Origin: Cupriavidus sp. EM10
GTDB taxonomy: Bacteria; Pseudomonadota; Gammaproteobacteria; Burkholderiales; Burkholderiaceae
DNA: 64,000 nucleotides
NCBI RefSeq assembly: GCF_018729255.1
Contig: NZ_CP076063.1
Span: forward strand, 1-64,000
Direction of reading: 5' to 3'
Part shown: in pieces, positions 1 through 9,775 of the stretch
How positions within the stretch are numbered: position 1 is the first letter of the stretch
Layout of the letters: each line of letters opens with the position of its first letter
Position numbers and translations under genes: made by a program
The notes under the pieces: model-generated
The model's input: only the letters and a program-made list of their open reading frames with translations
Told to the model about the DNA's origin: nothing
Database searches by the model: none

Positions 1-2325
1 ATGCGCCCATTGAAGTTGACGCTTTCCGGGTTCCACGGAATCCGCGACGGTATGCATCGGGATAGCGTCACGGTTAATCTGTCGACGCTGCCCGGAGGCC
101 TGATCGCCCTTGTCGGCCCCAACGGGGCTGGGAAGACAACGATCATGGACAACCTGCATCCGTTTCCCATCATGCCAAGCCACGCCAGCAAGATGTCGGC
201 CGACGCGTTCTCATACTGGGACCATCTCTGCGCCCCGCGCGCGGAAAAGGACCTCGAATGGGAGCACGGCGGCAAGACCTACCGCTCCGCGTTCGCCTTT
301 CGCAACCCTGGAAAGAGCCGCAAGGCCGAGTATTACCTGTTTGAGAGGGGCGCCGATGGTGACTGGAAGCCGGTGCAATTGGCTGACGGCACGGTGTCGG
401 ACGGCAAGGCGGATACCTATAACCGGTGTCTCGATGCCGTCCTAGGGTCTCCCGAGGCGTTCTTCACCAGCGTGTTTTCTGCCCAGAACCGGCGGCCCCT
501 CGCCAGCTATCAGCCCGGCGAGATCAAGAAGCTGCTCGCCGAGCTGCTTGGGATCGATCACTTGCGTGACTTGTCGGCGAAGGCAGGCGAGGTCGCCAAG
601 CTGCTTACCCGCTCGCTCGACACCCTGCAGCGCGACGTGCTGACCCTCACGGGCAAACGCGATCGGGCGACTGTGGTGGCTCGCGAGATCTGGCACATGG
701 GCGAGAGTTTGGATGCCGAGCGCAATGCACGTGAGGCCGAAACTGCTAAGGGCGCCAAGCTCCTGCAGGAGCGTGCGACCTTGGCGGCGAAACAGGCCGC
801 GTATGCCGGTACCGAAGCGCGGTTGCGGGAACTGAACCAGCGCAAGGGCGAGTTGGATAAGCGTGCGGCATCGCTGACCCACGATGAACAGGCTGCGGCC
901 GCACGCGCTGCGGCGCGCCGGCGCGATCTGGATCGGCAAGCGGCAAACCATCGGTTGGTTCTGGCAGAGGCGGCCGACATTGAGGCGGCTGCGGGCGAGA
1001 GGGATATCGTGCAACTGGCCATTGGCCGGAGGCAGGATGAAATCGCCCGCCAGCGCACGATCGTGGAGAAGCTCGACGCGGTCCAGGTCGAGCATGCATC
1101 GCTCAGTACGGAGCTCAAGGGCCTGGAACAGCAGGGCGTTGCCGGCGCGAAGTTGGCCGATTCGTTGAAGCTGCAGGCCGATGTGATTGACACCGTTCCA
1201 TGCCGGGACGATCCCATGCACGCCGCCTGTCCACTGCTGACGCAAGCTCGTAGTGCCAAGGCCAAGCTCGGTGATCAGGTTGTATCGGTCAAGGCACTGC
1301 GCGAGAGCTATCGGAAGAAGCAGGAGCACATGCAGTCGATGCAAAGCGCAATGTCTGAACGTGCTACCGCCCGAGCTGCGCTTTCCGCCCTGGAGGCGCA
1401 CCTCGTGCGTGACCAGCAGCTGTTGCAGCGCCTCACGGCAATGGCTGCTAAGAAGCCGTTGCTGGACGCCGCGCGTGTAGGGTTGGCGCAGTCCGAACGC
1501 GATCTGACTGCATTGAGCGAGGAGGATACGTCCCGCATTGAGCGCCACAAGCGCGATATCGCGGACGTGCAATCCCAGCTCGAAGCGGTGCGTCGGGAGG
1601 TAGCAACGCTGGCCACGGAGGACGTGACCGGCATGCTGGCCCACATGGACCGCCAGATTGCAGCCAGCCGGGAGGCTGTCGCGGCTTTTTCCGGCCGGAT
1701 CGAGGCACTGATTCGGCAGGAGAGCATGTTGGTGGCGGAGCGTGAGCGTCTGGACGTTGAGCTTGCCGGCATGCCGGCGCTCGAGGCAAAGGCGCAGGCG
1801 CTGTCCGATCAGATTGCACAGTGGAAGCTGCTCGCGAAAGGACTGGGCAACGATGGCGTGATTGCGTTGTCCATCGATGACGCGGGCCCGGCCATCACGC
1901 AGATCGTCAATGACTTGCTGCTGGCCTGCTATGGACCGCGATTCACCATCGCGATTCAGACGCAGACAGCGCTGGCCAGCGGCGAACTGCGCGAGGGCTT
2001 CTCCATCAACGTGATCGACGCCGACAACGACACCTCGAAGGAATTCGGCGTGATGTCAGGTGGACAGAAGGTATGGATCAATGAGTGCCTGACACGCGGA
2101 ATCGCCCTCTATCGGGCGCAGGACGCGCAGCAGCCTTTCCAGACGCTGTTCACCGATGAAGCTGACGGTCCGCTGGATCCGGAGCGCAAGCGCGCCTTCA
2201 TGAAGATGAAGCGCGAGGTGCTGCGAGTCGGCGGGTATGAGCGGGAGTACTTTATTTCACAGACGCCCGATCTGGTAGACGACGCCGACGGCGTCATCGA
2301 TGTCGTTGCGCTGGCGCTCCAGTAG
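1..2325 (+). CDS. SbcC/Rad50-like AAA ATPase
   Basis: The protein has 774 residues. A P-loop, GPNGAGKTT, lies at about residues 39-47. A long charged coiled-coil middle follows (about 190-600). An ABC-type signature (MSGGQK) lies near residue 686, followed by a Walker B-like TLFTDEAD near 714. This is the Rad50/SbcC/RecN architecture: such ATPases hold DNA ends and drive a partner nuclease. A Cys pair (CRDDPMHAAC, about residue 401) sits midway in the coil, where Rad50 has its CxxC zinc hook, but the spacing is wider. It resembles the phage and plasmid SbcC-like group more than chromosomal SbcC (inference). ATG is at base 1, so upstream context, such as an SbcD nuclease, is unseen. A terminator follows directly. 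Confidence 0.85.
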   Translation: MRPLKLTLSGFHGIRDGMHRDSVTVNLSTLPGGLIALVGPNGAGKTTIMDNLHPFPIMPSHASKMSADAFSYWDHLCAPRAEKDLEWEHGGKTYRSAFAFRNPGKSRKAEYYLFERGADGDWKPVQLADGTVSDGKADTYNRCLDAVLGSPEAFFTSVFSAQNRRPLASYQPGEIKKLLAELLGIDHLRDLSAKAGEVAKLLTRSLDTLQRDVLTLTGKRDRATVVAREIWHMGESLDAERNAREAETAKGAKLLQERATLAAKQAAYAGTEARLRELNQRKGELDKRAASLTHDEQAAAARAAARRRDLDRQAANHRLVLAEAADIEAAAGERDIVQLAIGRRQDEIARQRTIVEKLDAVQVEHASLSTELKGLEQQGVAGAKLADSLKLQADVIDTVPCRDDPMHAACPLLTQARSAKAKLGDQVVSVKALRESYRKKQEHMQSMQSAMSERATARAALSALEAHLVRDQQLLQRLTAMAAKKPLLDAARVGLAQSERDLTALSEEDTSRIERHKRDIADVQSQLEAVRREVATLATEDVTGMLAHMDRQIAASREAVAAFSGRIEALIRQESMLVAERERLDVELAGMPALEAKAQALSDQIAQWKLLAKGLGNDGVIALSIDDAGPAITQIVNDLLLACYGPRFTIAIQTQTALASGELREGFSINVIDADNDTSKEFGVMSGGQKVWINECLTRGIALYRAQDAQQPFQTLFTDEADGPLDPERKRAFMKMKREVLRVGGYEREYFISQTPDLVDDADGVIDVVALALQ

Positions 2326-2349
2326 ACCGGCGCCATTCACTAACCGTAT

Positions 2350-2382
2350 GCCCGCCTCCCGAAAGGGAGCGGGCTTTTCTTT
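2350..2382 (+). terminator. Rho-independent terminator after SbcC-like gene
   Basis: GCCCGCCTCCC and GGGAGCGGGC pair around a GAAA loop with one bulged C. TTTTCTTTG follows. It lies 25 bp after the stop of the SbcC-like gene. Confidence 0.8.
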
Positions 2383-2389
2383 GTCTCCA

Positions 2390-2569
2390 ATGTCCATCGA
2401 ATGTCTTGAAGATGTTTTTGCCCAACTCCGAGCCGATGGCATCGAGAGCTACTGCCAACAGATTTGTGGCGGCGGCAATTGCGGCACTGGATCCGTTTGT
2501 CAGTACGGCATCGACGCCCACACCGAGATGCCGGTCGGATTTTATCCCCTTCCGAAGGGCTGCCTTTGA
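2390..2569 (+). CDS. Small hypothetical ORF (59 aa)
   Basis: ATG at 2390 opens a 59-codon frame rich in Cys and Gly, with CQQICGGGNCGTGSVC in the middle. It starts just after the terminator, and I see no good ribosome binding site. No family recognised. The cysteine cluster is the only reason to keep it; it may not be expressed. Confidence 0.25.
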   Translation: MSIECLEDVFAQLRADGIESYCQQICGGGNCGTGSVCQYGIDAHTEMPVGFYPLPKGCL

Positions 2570-2615
2570 GCTCTCCTGATCCGTTAATCACACAGGCGTA
2601 GCCCTGTTACTAGTC

Positions 2616-2900
2616 ATGTCAAAAGTTTTCGTCACGGCCGAAGTGGCCGAAAAGTTGTTGCCAAGGCGCCGCAAGGTCCACACATTCATCCGTATATTCG
2701 GATGGCAGGGGGCCGATGTGGATCGCGAGAAACTTCTCGAGGTGTTCCACGCTGCGAAAAGCGTGGAGGTGTCGCAGGACGCCGCGTGCTTTGACCACTA
2801 TCTTGCCGTCAAGATCGACGGCATGGTGACGTACGTCGAGACCAATTTGAAGGCGCTCGCGAAATTCGGTTTGCTGCCCCCTAACCGCAAGCTGGTTTGA
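2616..2900 (+). CDS. Hypothetical protein (94 aa)
   Basis: A 94-residue soluble, basic protein starting MSKVFVTAEVAEKLLPRRRK, with no signal peptide or membrane segment. The composition is protein-like and the frame ends just before a clear terminator, so it is probably a real gene. It sits between the SbcC-like ATPase and the DndC-like gene. I do not recognise the family. Its place suggests an accessory of the same mobile module (inference only). Confidence 0.5.
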   Translation: MSKVFVTAEVAEKLLPRRRKVHTFIRIFGWQGADVDREKLLEVFHAAKSVEVSQDAACFDHYLAVKIDGMVTYVETNLKALAKFGLLPPNRKLV

Positions 2901-2928
2901 GCGAAGTCGCTCCAGCACGTCTCATAAC

Positions 2929-2953
2929 GCCTGCGTCATCGCAGGCTTCTTTC
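2929..2953 (+). terminator. Rho-independent terminator
   Basis: GCCTGCG-TCAT-CGCAGGC followed by TTCTTTCCTT, 28 bp after the stop of the 94-aa gene. Confidence 0.75.
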
Positions 2954-2956
2954 CTT

Positions 2957-2991
2957 CCAACCCAACGGGACCAGCGCCCGTTGGGCGTTGG
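2957..2991 (+). promoter_or_regulatory. Hairpin in leader of the DndC-like gene
   Basis: CCAAC plus CCAACGGG pairs with CCCGTTGG plus GCGTTGG around a 7-nt loop, with a small bulge. It lies 16 bp before the ATG at 3008, right behind the preceding terminator. It could be a second terminator arm, an attenuator or an RNA-level control element. No T-run follows, so simple termination is less likely. Confidence 0.4.
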
Positions 2992-3007
2992 TCCATTCAG
3001 GACCATC

Positions 3008-4775
3008 ATGGAAACCATTTCATTATTTCCCCAAGGCGCTTTCGAGCCGATCGAGAAGAAGATCGACAACGCCCTCGCGATAATCACCGCTCTGTTGCAC
3101 GCACGGCATCCCATTGTCGTTGCGTTCAGCGGCGGCAAAGATAGCAGTGTCGTAGCGGCATTGGTGTTGCACGCTGCGATGCTTTATCGCGCGGCAGGTG
3201 GCACGCCGATCATTGTTGCGACGACGGGCGACACCCTCGTGGAGTCGCCAGAGGTCTCGCATCATTACCGGGCGGAGTTGCGCCGGATGCATCAGTACGG
3301 CAGGGATCACGACTTCAAGGTTATCGTCAAGGTGGTTCAACCGTCCATGGCAGCAACCTTTCAGTTGAAAGTGTTATCCGGCCGGGCCTTGCCAAGCTTT
3401 CCTGGGACGCACGGCGATTGCAGTACCGACCTGAAGATCAGTCCGCAGCGGGCGTTCCGACGAAAGCTATTCCGAGACCTTGCGGCGAAAGGTCTACCAC
3501 CTCCGGTAACTTGCCTAGGAACGCGGTATGACGAGAGCGCCAGGCGGGCGGCGGCGATGCGTTCTCGAGGGGAGTCGGATCATGCGGCCATGCAGAACAA
3601 GGATGGCGACTGGGTTGTCAGCCCGATCGCACGGTGGTCCGACGACGATGTCTGGGAGGCGGTCGCCCTCTATGGGTCCGGTGCTTTGCCGGGCTTCTCG
3701 GATTTCGAAGAGATGCGCCGGATTTATGCGCATTCGGTTGGCACCAGCTGCGCCGTAGTGGCCGACGCGATCCTCGATGGAGCGGCAAGAAAGCAGGGCA
3801 GGTGCGGCGCCCGTCTCGGATGTCACGTGTGCCAAATGGCGGAGGACAAGAGCCTCGCCAACATGATCGCATTCGACGAACGCTATGCCTATGCTCGTGG
3901 CCTGCATCGGCTCAACTGCTTCATTCGAGCTACGCGCCATGACTGGGAGCGTCGACACTGGATTGGCCGGACAATTCGAGGCGGCTATATCAAAATCCAG
4001 CCTGACACGTATCATCCGGCGATGCTGCGGCAGTTGACTCGTTTCATGCTGCAGCTGGACTTCGATGAAGAGCGACGAGCGGCAGCTGCGGGTGACGCGC
4101 CGAAGTTCCGGCTGCTGCCAGTCGACCTGATGATAGCCGTTGATGCGATGCAGTCTCTGAACGGCGTGGCAAGGCCCTTTGCGGCTTGGGCCGATCTGCG
4201 CGACATTCGTGCGCGAGGGATACGATACGACATTCCGGATGTGCCTGAAGTCGCGCCGACGCCTATTCCGACCGCGCGATTTCTTCACGTAGGGGACGGT
4301 TGGGATGTGTCGGCCCCGTGCGCGGATTGGACTGGTCTGCGTGACCCGATGCGAGAAGCTCTCACCGAGGGAGTTGCTGTGCGCCAGCGATCGTCACGAC
4401 GTCCGACGGTCGTGCGGTACTGGATCTTCCCACAGAGCAGCAATTCGATGTCGATGCCGAATCGGCTGCATTCATTGTTGACTTCGAAGTCGAGCGCCTG
4501 CTGGCGATGCATGACGCGGGCAACCGACCTGGGTCTATCACGGCGGGGTACCGCTGGTACCTGCATTTTGGATGTCTCACGCTATCGCATTCGCAGAAGG
4601 TAGAGCACGATGACATTGCGAGGCGCACCGCCTTCAAGGACCGACTGGGATTGACGGACGCTTATGATGTCCGAGACGTACTGGCCCGCTCTGTGCCCCC
4701 GAGGCACTGCCGGGCAGGGCGCGCGAAGCGTGGGGAACCCACGCGATCAAGCAGGCCCAGTTGGCCCTGTGTTGA
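3008..4775 (+). CDS. DndC-like PP-loop / PAPS-reductase family protein (two frame breaks)
   Basis: ATG at 3008 gives METISLF. SGGKDSS (residues 41-47) is the PP-loop of ATP pyrophosphatases and PAPS reductases. HGDC, then CGARLGCHVC followed by EDKSL, matches the Fe-S cysteine pattern of DndC, the sulfurtransferase of DNA phosphorothioation. TTGDTLVESPEV and LGTRYDESARRAAAM also fit DndC. It extends beyond the core with an uncharacterised C-terminal region. The frame breaks twice: near 4375-4385 (continues in the next frame as APAIVTTSDGRAVLDLP) and in a C5 run at 4696-4700 (continues as PEALPGRAREAWGTHAIK to TGA at 4775). Each break equals one missing base. No dndB, dndD or dndE is visible here. 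The target (DNA, tRNA or nucleotide) is unknown. Confidence 0.75.
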
Positions 4776-4784
4776 TGTAAGAGA

Positions 4785-4820
4785 AGCCCCGACTCATCGA
4801 GAGTCGGGGCTCTTTTTTTT
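4785..4820 (+). terminator. Strong rho-independent terminator
   Basis: AGCCCCGACTC and GAGTCGGGGCT form a perfect 11-bp stem around ATCGA, then CTTTTTTTT. It lies 9 bp after the reconstructed stop of the DndC-like gene, which supports that C-terminus. Confidence 0.9.
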
Positions 4821-4909
4821 GTTGACGTATCGTGCAAAGAGCGTTGTTTTCTCAGTTGCACAGCCACCACGGATCTCGGCACAATTACGTTACTCACCCC
4901 AAACAGCTT

Positions 4910-5280
4910 ATGCATATTCCCGAGGTACTTTCCGTGGAGACGCAGGTCTTGCGCGTGGCGGTCTCCACGCCGGTAGCTGTCGGCTGCCTGCTTGCATGGG
5001 TGCTTTTCGATATGTACGGTTGCGCCGGCTGCGAAGACTACAGGCGGAAAGGAACGAGCGGGAGAGGAAAGTCTTGGCGGTGCTGCTCGACCCTCTGCGT
5101 CTGGTCTCGCTGACCCTGGGAGAGGCAGTCGATTTGCTGGGAGACCGCTATCAGTTTTGGATGCTCGACTACGGGCGCTGTGAGGCCCGATGGCAGATTG
5201 GCAGGATAGAGGTGTGCGCAGGATTCGACTACCAAGGTGGGCCCATCACCGACATGCAAGTAAACATGCTGCCGAGATAA
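4910..5280 (+). CDS. Hypothetical protein with N-terminal membrane segment (frame break)
   Basis: ATG at 4910 gives MHIPEVLSVE, then a hydrophobic stretch (VAVSTPVAVGCLLAWVLF) and a Cys pair (CAGC). Near 5050 the protein-like sequence moves to the neighbouring frame as RNERERKVLAVLLDPLRL and continues to VNMLPR at 5280. A -1 shift in the GGCGGAAAGG region would join the two into about 123 residues. Alternatively the second half is its own gene from TTG 5074 behind GGAGAGG. No family recognised. Confidence 0.4.
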
Positions 5281-5349
5281 TCCAGGGAAACCAGGACGAG
5301 GCGTGCCGATCATACCGGCTCTTTCGAGATCGATCTTAGGTAGACGTCA

Positions 5350-5591
5350 ATGAGACATGGGAGCAGCGGTATTGGGCGGTTTGTGTCGTGGGAGCAGACG
5401 CTGGTCGACGTACTGATACTCGTCGGCATCGTGATCGCCTTGTTCGCGCTTGTGTGGTTGATCGACTACGGCTGGGGATATCCTCCCGGTTCGTCAAGAG
5501 CTTTTCGGCTTGGAGGAAAGGCCGTGCAATTCGACGAAGGAAAAGCCGGCAAGCGAGAGAGGAGCGGGCGCGTAAGCGCTGGCATCAGTAG
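5350..5591 (+). CDS. Small single-pass membrane protein (frame break)
   Basis: ATG at 5350 gives MRHGSSGIGRFVSWEQ, then one clear membrane helix (LVDVLILVGIVIALFALVWL) and DYGWG. Near 5480-5490 the sensible frame changes by one missing base to SRFVKSFSAWRKGRAIRRRK and a very basic tail ending in WHQ at 5591. The read-through frame (to 5652) has less protein-like composition. Function unknown. It lies in a run of small genes ahead of the DUF3304 gene. Confidence 0.45.
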
Positions 5592-5669
5592 CGCCCAGGT
5601 TAGGGTCATGTGCTATGCGTTGGCGGACGCGGCCGCTGTGCGCGTCGAATAGATAGGAATTAACGGCCT

Positions 5670-6247
5670 ATGAAGTCGCCACGAGTTAACGGATTTGCAA
5701 ATTTCCTCGGAGCCGTGCTGTTTGGGCTTCTGGTGTTGGCGATATCGCCTGGCGCCGCGGCGGGCACGGTTGCGGGCGTTGATGACCGGATGCCTCCGAT
5801 TACCCCCGCAATCGCCTGCCGGCCAACATGAGCGGGCTGACCATCGTCGGCTACAACTACACGGATACTTACATCGGCAGTTTTACCGTCAACGGGGCCG
5901 GCGGCGGCAACATCGAGGTTTCGTCAAAGACTTCTGGCGGTGGCGGTGGCGTGTGCTGTGCCGCCATCCCAGCCGGCGCTGCACTACCGATTACGATCGA
6001 TATCGCTTGGAAACGGGATGGGCGCGTGCCTTGGTGCAGGCAGAGCGCCGTTCTAGATGGCCCGGTGCCCGCCGATCCGCAGTATCTGGAGGTTCATTTC
6101 TTCCCGGACGGCAGCATCAAGGCAGCGCTGTCCGACTATCCGGCACCGCCCCGAATGCAGCTCGAGCGGTTCAGCTATGTGAAACGTCGGCCGTCCGGAA
6201 ATGTGGACAACGACGAGAGGTTCGGTAGCTGTGGCCATGACCACTAA
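5670..6247 (+). CDS. DUF3304 domain secreted protein (frame break)
   Basis: ATG at 5670 opens a signal-peptide-like segment (MKSPRVNGFANFLGAVLFGL, ending near AISPGAAA). A second frame carries the conserved DUF3304 block: VGYNYTDTYIGSFTVNG, GGNIEVSSKTSGGGGGVCC and PADPQYLEVHFFPDG. Joining them needs one missing base, most easily in the C5 run at 5803-5807. DUF3304 proteins are known from Burkholderia and Ralstonia genomes, and their role is not established. If the frame is not joined, the domain could start at ATG 5828 without a signal. Confidence 0.65.
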
Positions 6248-6461
6248 CTGGGCCTATCTAAACCAACGAGTTAGGCTGTTGCGTCGGCGGACCCACAAGG
6301 CAACTCGGCCGCTCGAGTGGTATGACGCGTCGTCCGCTGTCTTCACGACATTCATGGTGCGGCGAGCTGGGGTGCCCTTGATTATTCTGAAGTTTGCCGG
6401 GCTAGCGACCCCAAGCATTCATGCGGGTTTCCGGGCGAAGACGAACACGATAGTCATGTAA
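6237..6461 (+). CDS. Hypothetical protein, possibly truncated
   Basis: ATG at 6237 overlaps the end of the DUF3304 gene, so the two are probably co-transcribed. The 74-residue product starts MTTNWAYLNQRVRLLRRRTH and has a hydrophobic patch (PLIILKFAGLA). The last residues look arbitrary, and a Tn3-family transposase gene follows within 135 bp. The 3' end may therefore have been lost by transposon insertion (inference). No family recognised. Confidence 0.35.
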   Translation: MTTNWAYLNQRVRLLRRRTHKATRPLEWYDASSAVFTTFMVRRAGVPLIILKFAGLATPSIHAGFRAKTNTIVM

Positions 6462-6593
6462 ATCAATGGGTTGCTGACTCACAATTTTTGAGCGCACAAA
6501 GTGGCTTGCGAGGCTTTTGCTCGGCGCCTCGTTGCGTCTCAGTCTTCTTGTCGCTAATCTCGGCGGTCCGTCTACAGCTTGGGAGAAAGCGCG

Positions 6594-9534
6594 ATGGATC
6601 ACTGGCGGCTGGCGTATCTTGGCATGCGGCAGATGCCGCGTGAGCTCAGCGAGTTCGAGCTTGCGACATTCTTCACCTTCTCCCCCAAAGAGCGCGCGCT
6701 GATCGACGCCCGGCGCAGCCACCTGTATCGGCTGGCCTGTGCCGTCCATATCGGCTTTGTCCGTATGACGGGGCGCACTCTTGACGCCTCCAAGCAGGTG
6801 CCGAAATTTCTCTGGGCTTATGTGGGCGCTCAACTCGGCATCACCCCGCCGGATATGGGCACGCTGGGCGCCTTGTATGACGGACGCACCGACACGCTGG
6901 TGGACCATCAGATGCTCGCCTATCAAACGCTCGGTTTCAGCCCGATGGCAGAGCATCAGCGCCGCTACGTGACGCGTTGGCTCAAGGAGCGATTGGCGGG
7001 ACAACCCAATCGCAGTGACATGCTGCACGAGTTGAAGCGGTGGCTGTATGAGCATCGTGTTCTGATTCCTCATGATCGTGCGCTGAAGCGCCTCATCAGC
7101 CAGGCAGTAGAGATCTTCGAGGCTTCATTGACCGACGCGTTAGTGCTCGCCTATGGGGAGGCATCGCTTGAGGCATGGGGAGCCTTGCTACCTCGCCCGG
7201 AAGGTAATCAAACGAGTCTGCAGCAATGGCTGTGGGCTGTTCCGTTGCGAAGCTCCACGCATCAAATGGGGGAGCTGTTTGACAAGATCGAGCGGCTGTA
7301 CAAGTTGGGCATCCAACATCGCTGGCCGACGGTCTGCAATGAGGCAGTGGTGCGGCACTACGCGAGACGTTGCGCGAATCGACCGCCCTCGGTCAGCAAA
7401 CGCGTGGTGCAACAATCCCGCCGCCTGGAGTCCGCTTGCTTTTTGCGGTATGCCTTGTGTGCTGCCACGGACCAAATGTCGTCCATGTTGCGCCACTGGA
7501 TTCGCAAATCTGTCAACGACGCCGGACGGCTCATTGACGCTGGCCGACCGGATCCTGACATTAAGCTGCGAGAATTTGCTTCTGCCGTCAAAAGGCTCAT
7601 CGCTGATGACACGCTAACACGAGAAGCGCTCTGCCAACATTTGGATGCGTTGGCCGACGCCGCAACCAGCCAGAAGCACTTGCGAAGCCGTGCCGGCATG
7701 ATTCGCGAGCAACTCTTGTCGCGGCATCGGCTTGCCAGAGCCATGCTGGCCAGACTGATCCGGCTTCCATTCGCCACGCAGTCCGCCCATCCAGCGATAG
7801 AGGCAATGGAGATTCTGCGCAATCTCTATGCACGAAGAGCCGACTGGCTACCAAATCGGGTTACTGTGCGTTTCGGACGAGCCTGGCAGCCAATACTGGA
7901 GGGGCAGGACCGTAGGCGAGCTCTGGCCGCTTTCGAATGGGGAGCGCTGTTTGTCCTGCGAGTGGCGCTACGTAATGGCTCCGTATTCCTGGATCACAGC
8001 TTCGCCTTCCGCAGCCAAGCAACCATGCTGATATCCGGCCAAGGATTGGCAGGCGCGGCGCAACCACTTCTATGGCCATCTCAAACTGCCGCAGGACGCC
8101 AACGCATTTTTGGAACCTGTTGTTGCGCATCTGGATGCGGGTCTCGCCCGGCTGCGCGATGCGGCCAGGCGGGGCGAACTGAAGATCGATAGTGCCATCC
8201 ATGTCGATCCGCTCAAGGCGAAGCGGCCCGAGCCTTCGGTTGATGCCCTGCGGCGTGCGCTGTTTGACCGGCATCCAGACGGACAGTTACCAGAGATCCT
8301 TCTGGAAATCGACAGCCACACTCATTTCAGTTGGATGCTGCTGGGCAGAGAGCCGTATTCCCGCAGTGAGTTGCTCATGGTCTACGCCGCAGTGCTCGCG
8401 CACGGGACTTCGATGTCTGCAGCAGACCTCGCACGCATGGTGCCAGAACTCTCATCAAGCGCGATTCGCCAGATGATGCATCGTATCGCGGACGAACGGA
8501 AGCTACGAAACTCCGCTGATGCAGTGCTTGTCTTCATGCATCAGCATCCCATCGCCAGGCATTGGGGGCGCGCCGAGTTGGCGTCATCGGACATGATGTC
8601 CCTGGAGACGACGCGCTCGGTATGGCAAGCGCGGGCTGACCCGCGTCGGCGTACCGCGTCGATTGGAATGTACACTCACGTCCGCGACCGATGGGGCATC
8701 TTCTATGACCAGCCGATCCTCTTGAATGAAAGACAAGCCGGTGCCGCCATCGAGGGAGTGATTCGTCAGAATGGCGGGGAAGACGTCACACAGCTCGCCG
8801 TCGATACCCACGGCTACACCGACTTCGCCATGAGTCTGTCACGGTTGCTGGGCTTCGATCTCTGCCCGCGGCTTTCCCATCTGCGTGATCGCCGGTTGCA
8901 TGTCCCCAAAGGCCATGCGATTCCGTCAGAACTGGCCGCGGTAGCCGACGCGGATGTTCGGCTGGTGTTGATCGAACTTGCCTGGGATGAACTGGTCCGG
9001 ATTGCGGCGTCGGTCCAGACCGGCCAATGCACGGCGGTGCAGGCATTGACACGCTTCGGCGCGGCGGCACGGGGCCAACACGTGTATGAGGCAGGCGTGC
9101 ACCTGGGAAGGCTATTCCGTACGATCTTCCTCGTCGACTATTTCACCAACTCCGCGTTCCGCCAAGAGATGCAGCATGCCCTGAATCGCGGTGAGGCTGT
9201 GCACACCGTGCAGCGGGCCATCCACTATGGAAAAATCCCCTTAGAGTTGGCTCGACACGATGCGTCGCTGGCAGCGGTCTCGTCCTCATTGACGCTGCTG
9301 ACCAATGCTGTGATGGCCTGGAACACGCTGCATATGCAGCACGCCCTAGAGGCGATAGAGGCTGTCGGCGGCGAATCCATGCGTGCCGAGGACCTACGTC
9401 AGATCGCACCGACTCGGCTGGAAGGCATCAACTTGCGCGGTACTTTCGATTTTCCGATTGCTCGCTACGCGCATCGACTGCTGCCGAGTGCCACGATTGC
9501 GCAGACGTTACCGTCGGCATGGCGTACAGCATGA
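6594..9534 (+). CDS. tnpA: Tn3-family transposase (one frame break)
   Basis: ATG at 6594 behind GGGAGAAAG gives MDHWRLAYLGMRQMPRELSE. The N-terminal part resembles the DUF4158 region of IS1071/Tn3-type transposases. The C-terminal half is the DDE_Tnp_Tn3 domain, with LAVDTHGYTDF as the likely first catalytic Asp block and a Glu in RQEMQHALNRGEAVH. Total length of about 980 residues is normal for the family. The frame breaks at about 8035-8039: MLIS in one frame, KDWQARRNHFYGHLKLPQ in the next. Removing one G restores it, so this is the only insertion-type break in the window. I found no convincing 38-bp terminal repeats around it. Confidence 0.85.
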
Positions 9535-9775
9535 CCCAACAAGACTATTCGGCTGAGCCGTCGGGAGGTCGAGAGTCTCTGATCTATAGAAGCAGGTTTG
9601 TAAGAGGCGAGCAAACTCGGGCCGTTATCGAAGATTGGCACTGGGTTTCCTGCGTCTTCAGGATGCATCCCGAATGGCAGCTCCAACCCCAGGGCTATCG
9701 CGGCAGGGCGCATCGGGCTCTTCACGGCCACTTACAGTCGGTTGCCCCTGAAAGGCAGATCCGAGCAACGCCACT

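Noticed and set aside
442..1644. 400-codon open frame on the minus strand inside the SbcC-like gene
   Set aside because: It is antisense to a gene with clear motifs, has arbitrary composition, and has no recognisable domain; high GC keeps such frames open.
4507..5280. Single 257-codon protein spanning 4507-5280
   Set aside because: The frame runs through a strong terminator at 4785-4820; it fuses the DndC-like tail to an unrelated small protein by chance.
6369..6400. GGGGTGCCCTTGATTATTCT as a left transposon end
   Set aside because: Does not match the candidate right end beyond GGGG.
9700..9748. Possible right end of the first Tn3 element (minus strand GGGGCAACCGACTGTAAGTG)
   Set aside because: It starts with GGGG, but I found no matching inverted copy near 6370-6594.
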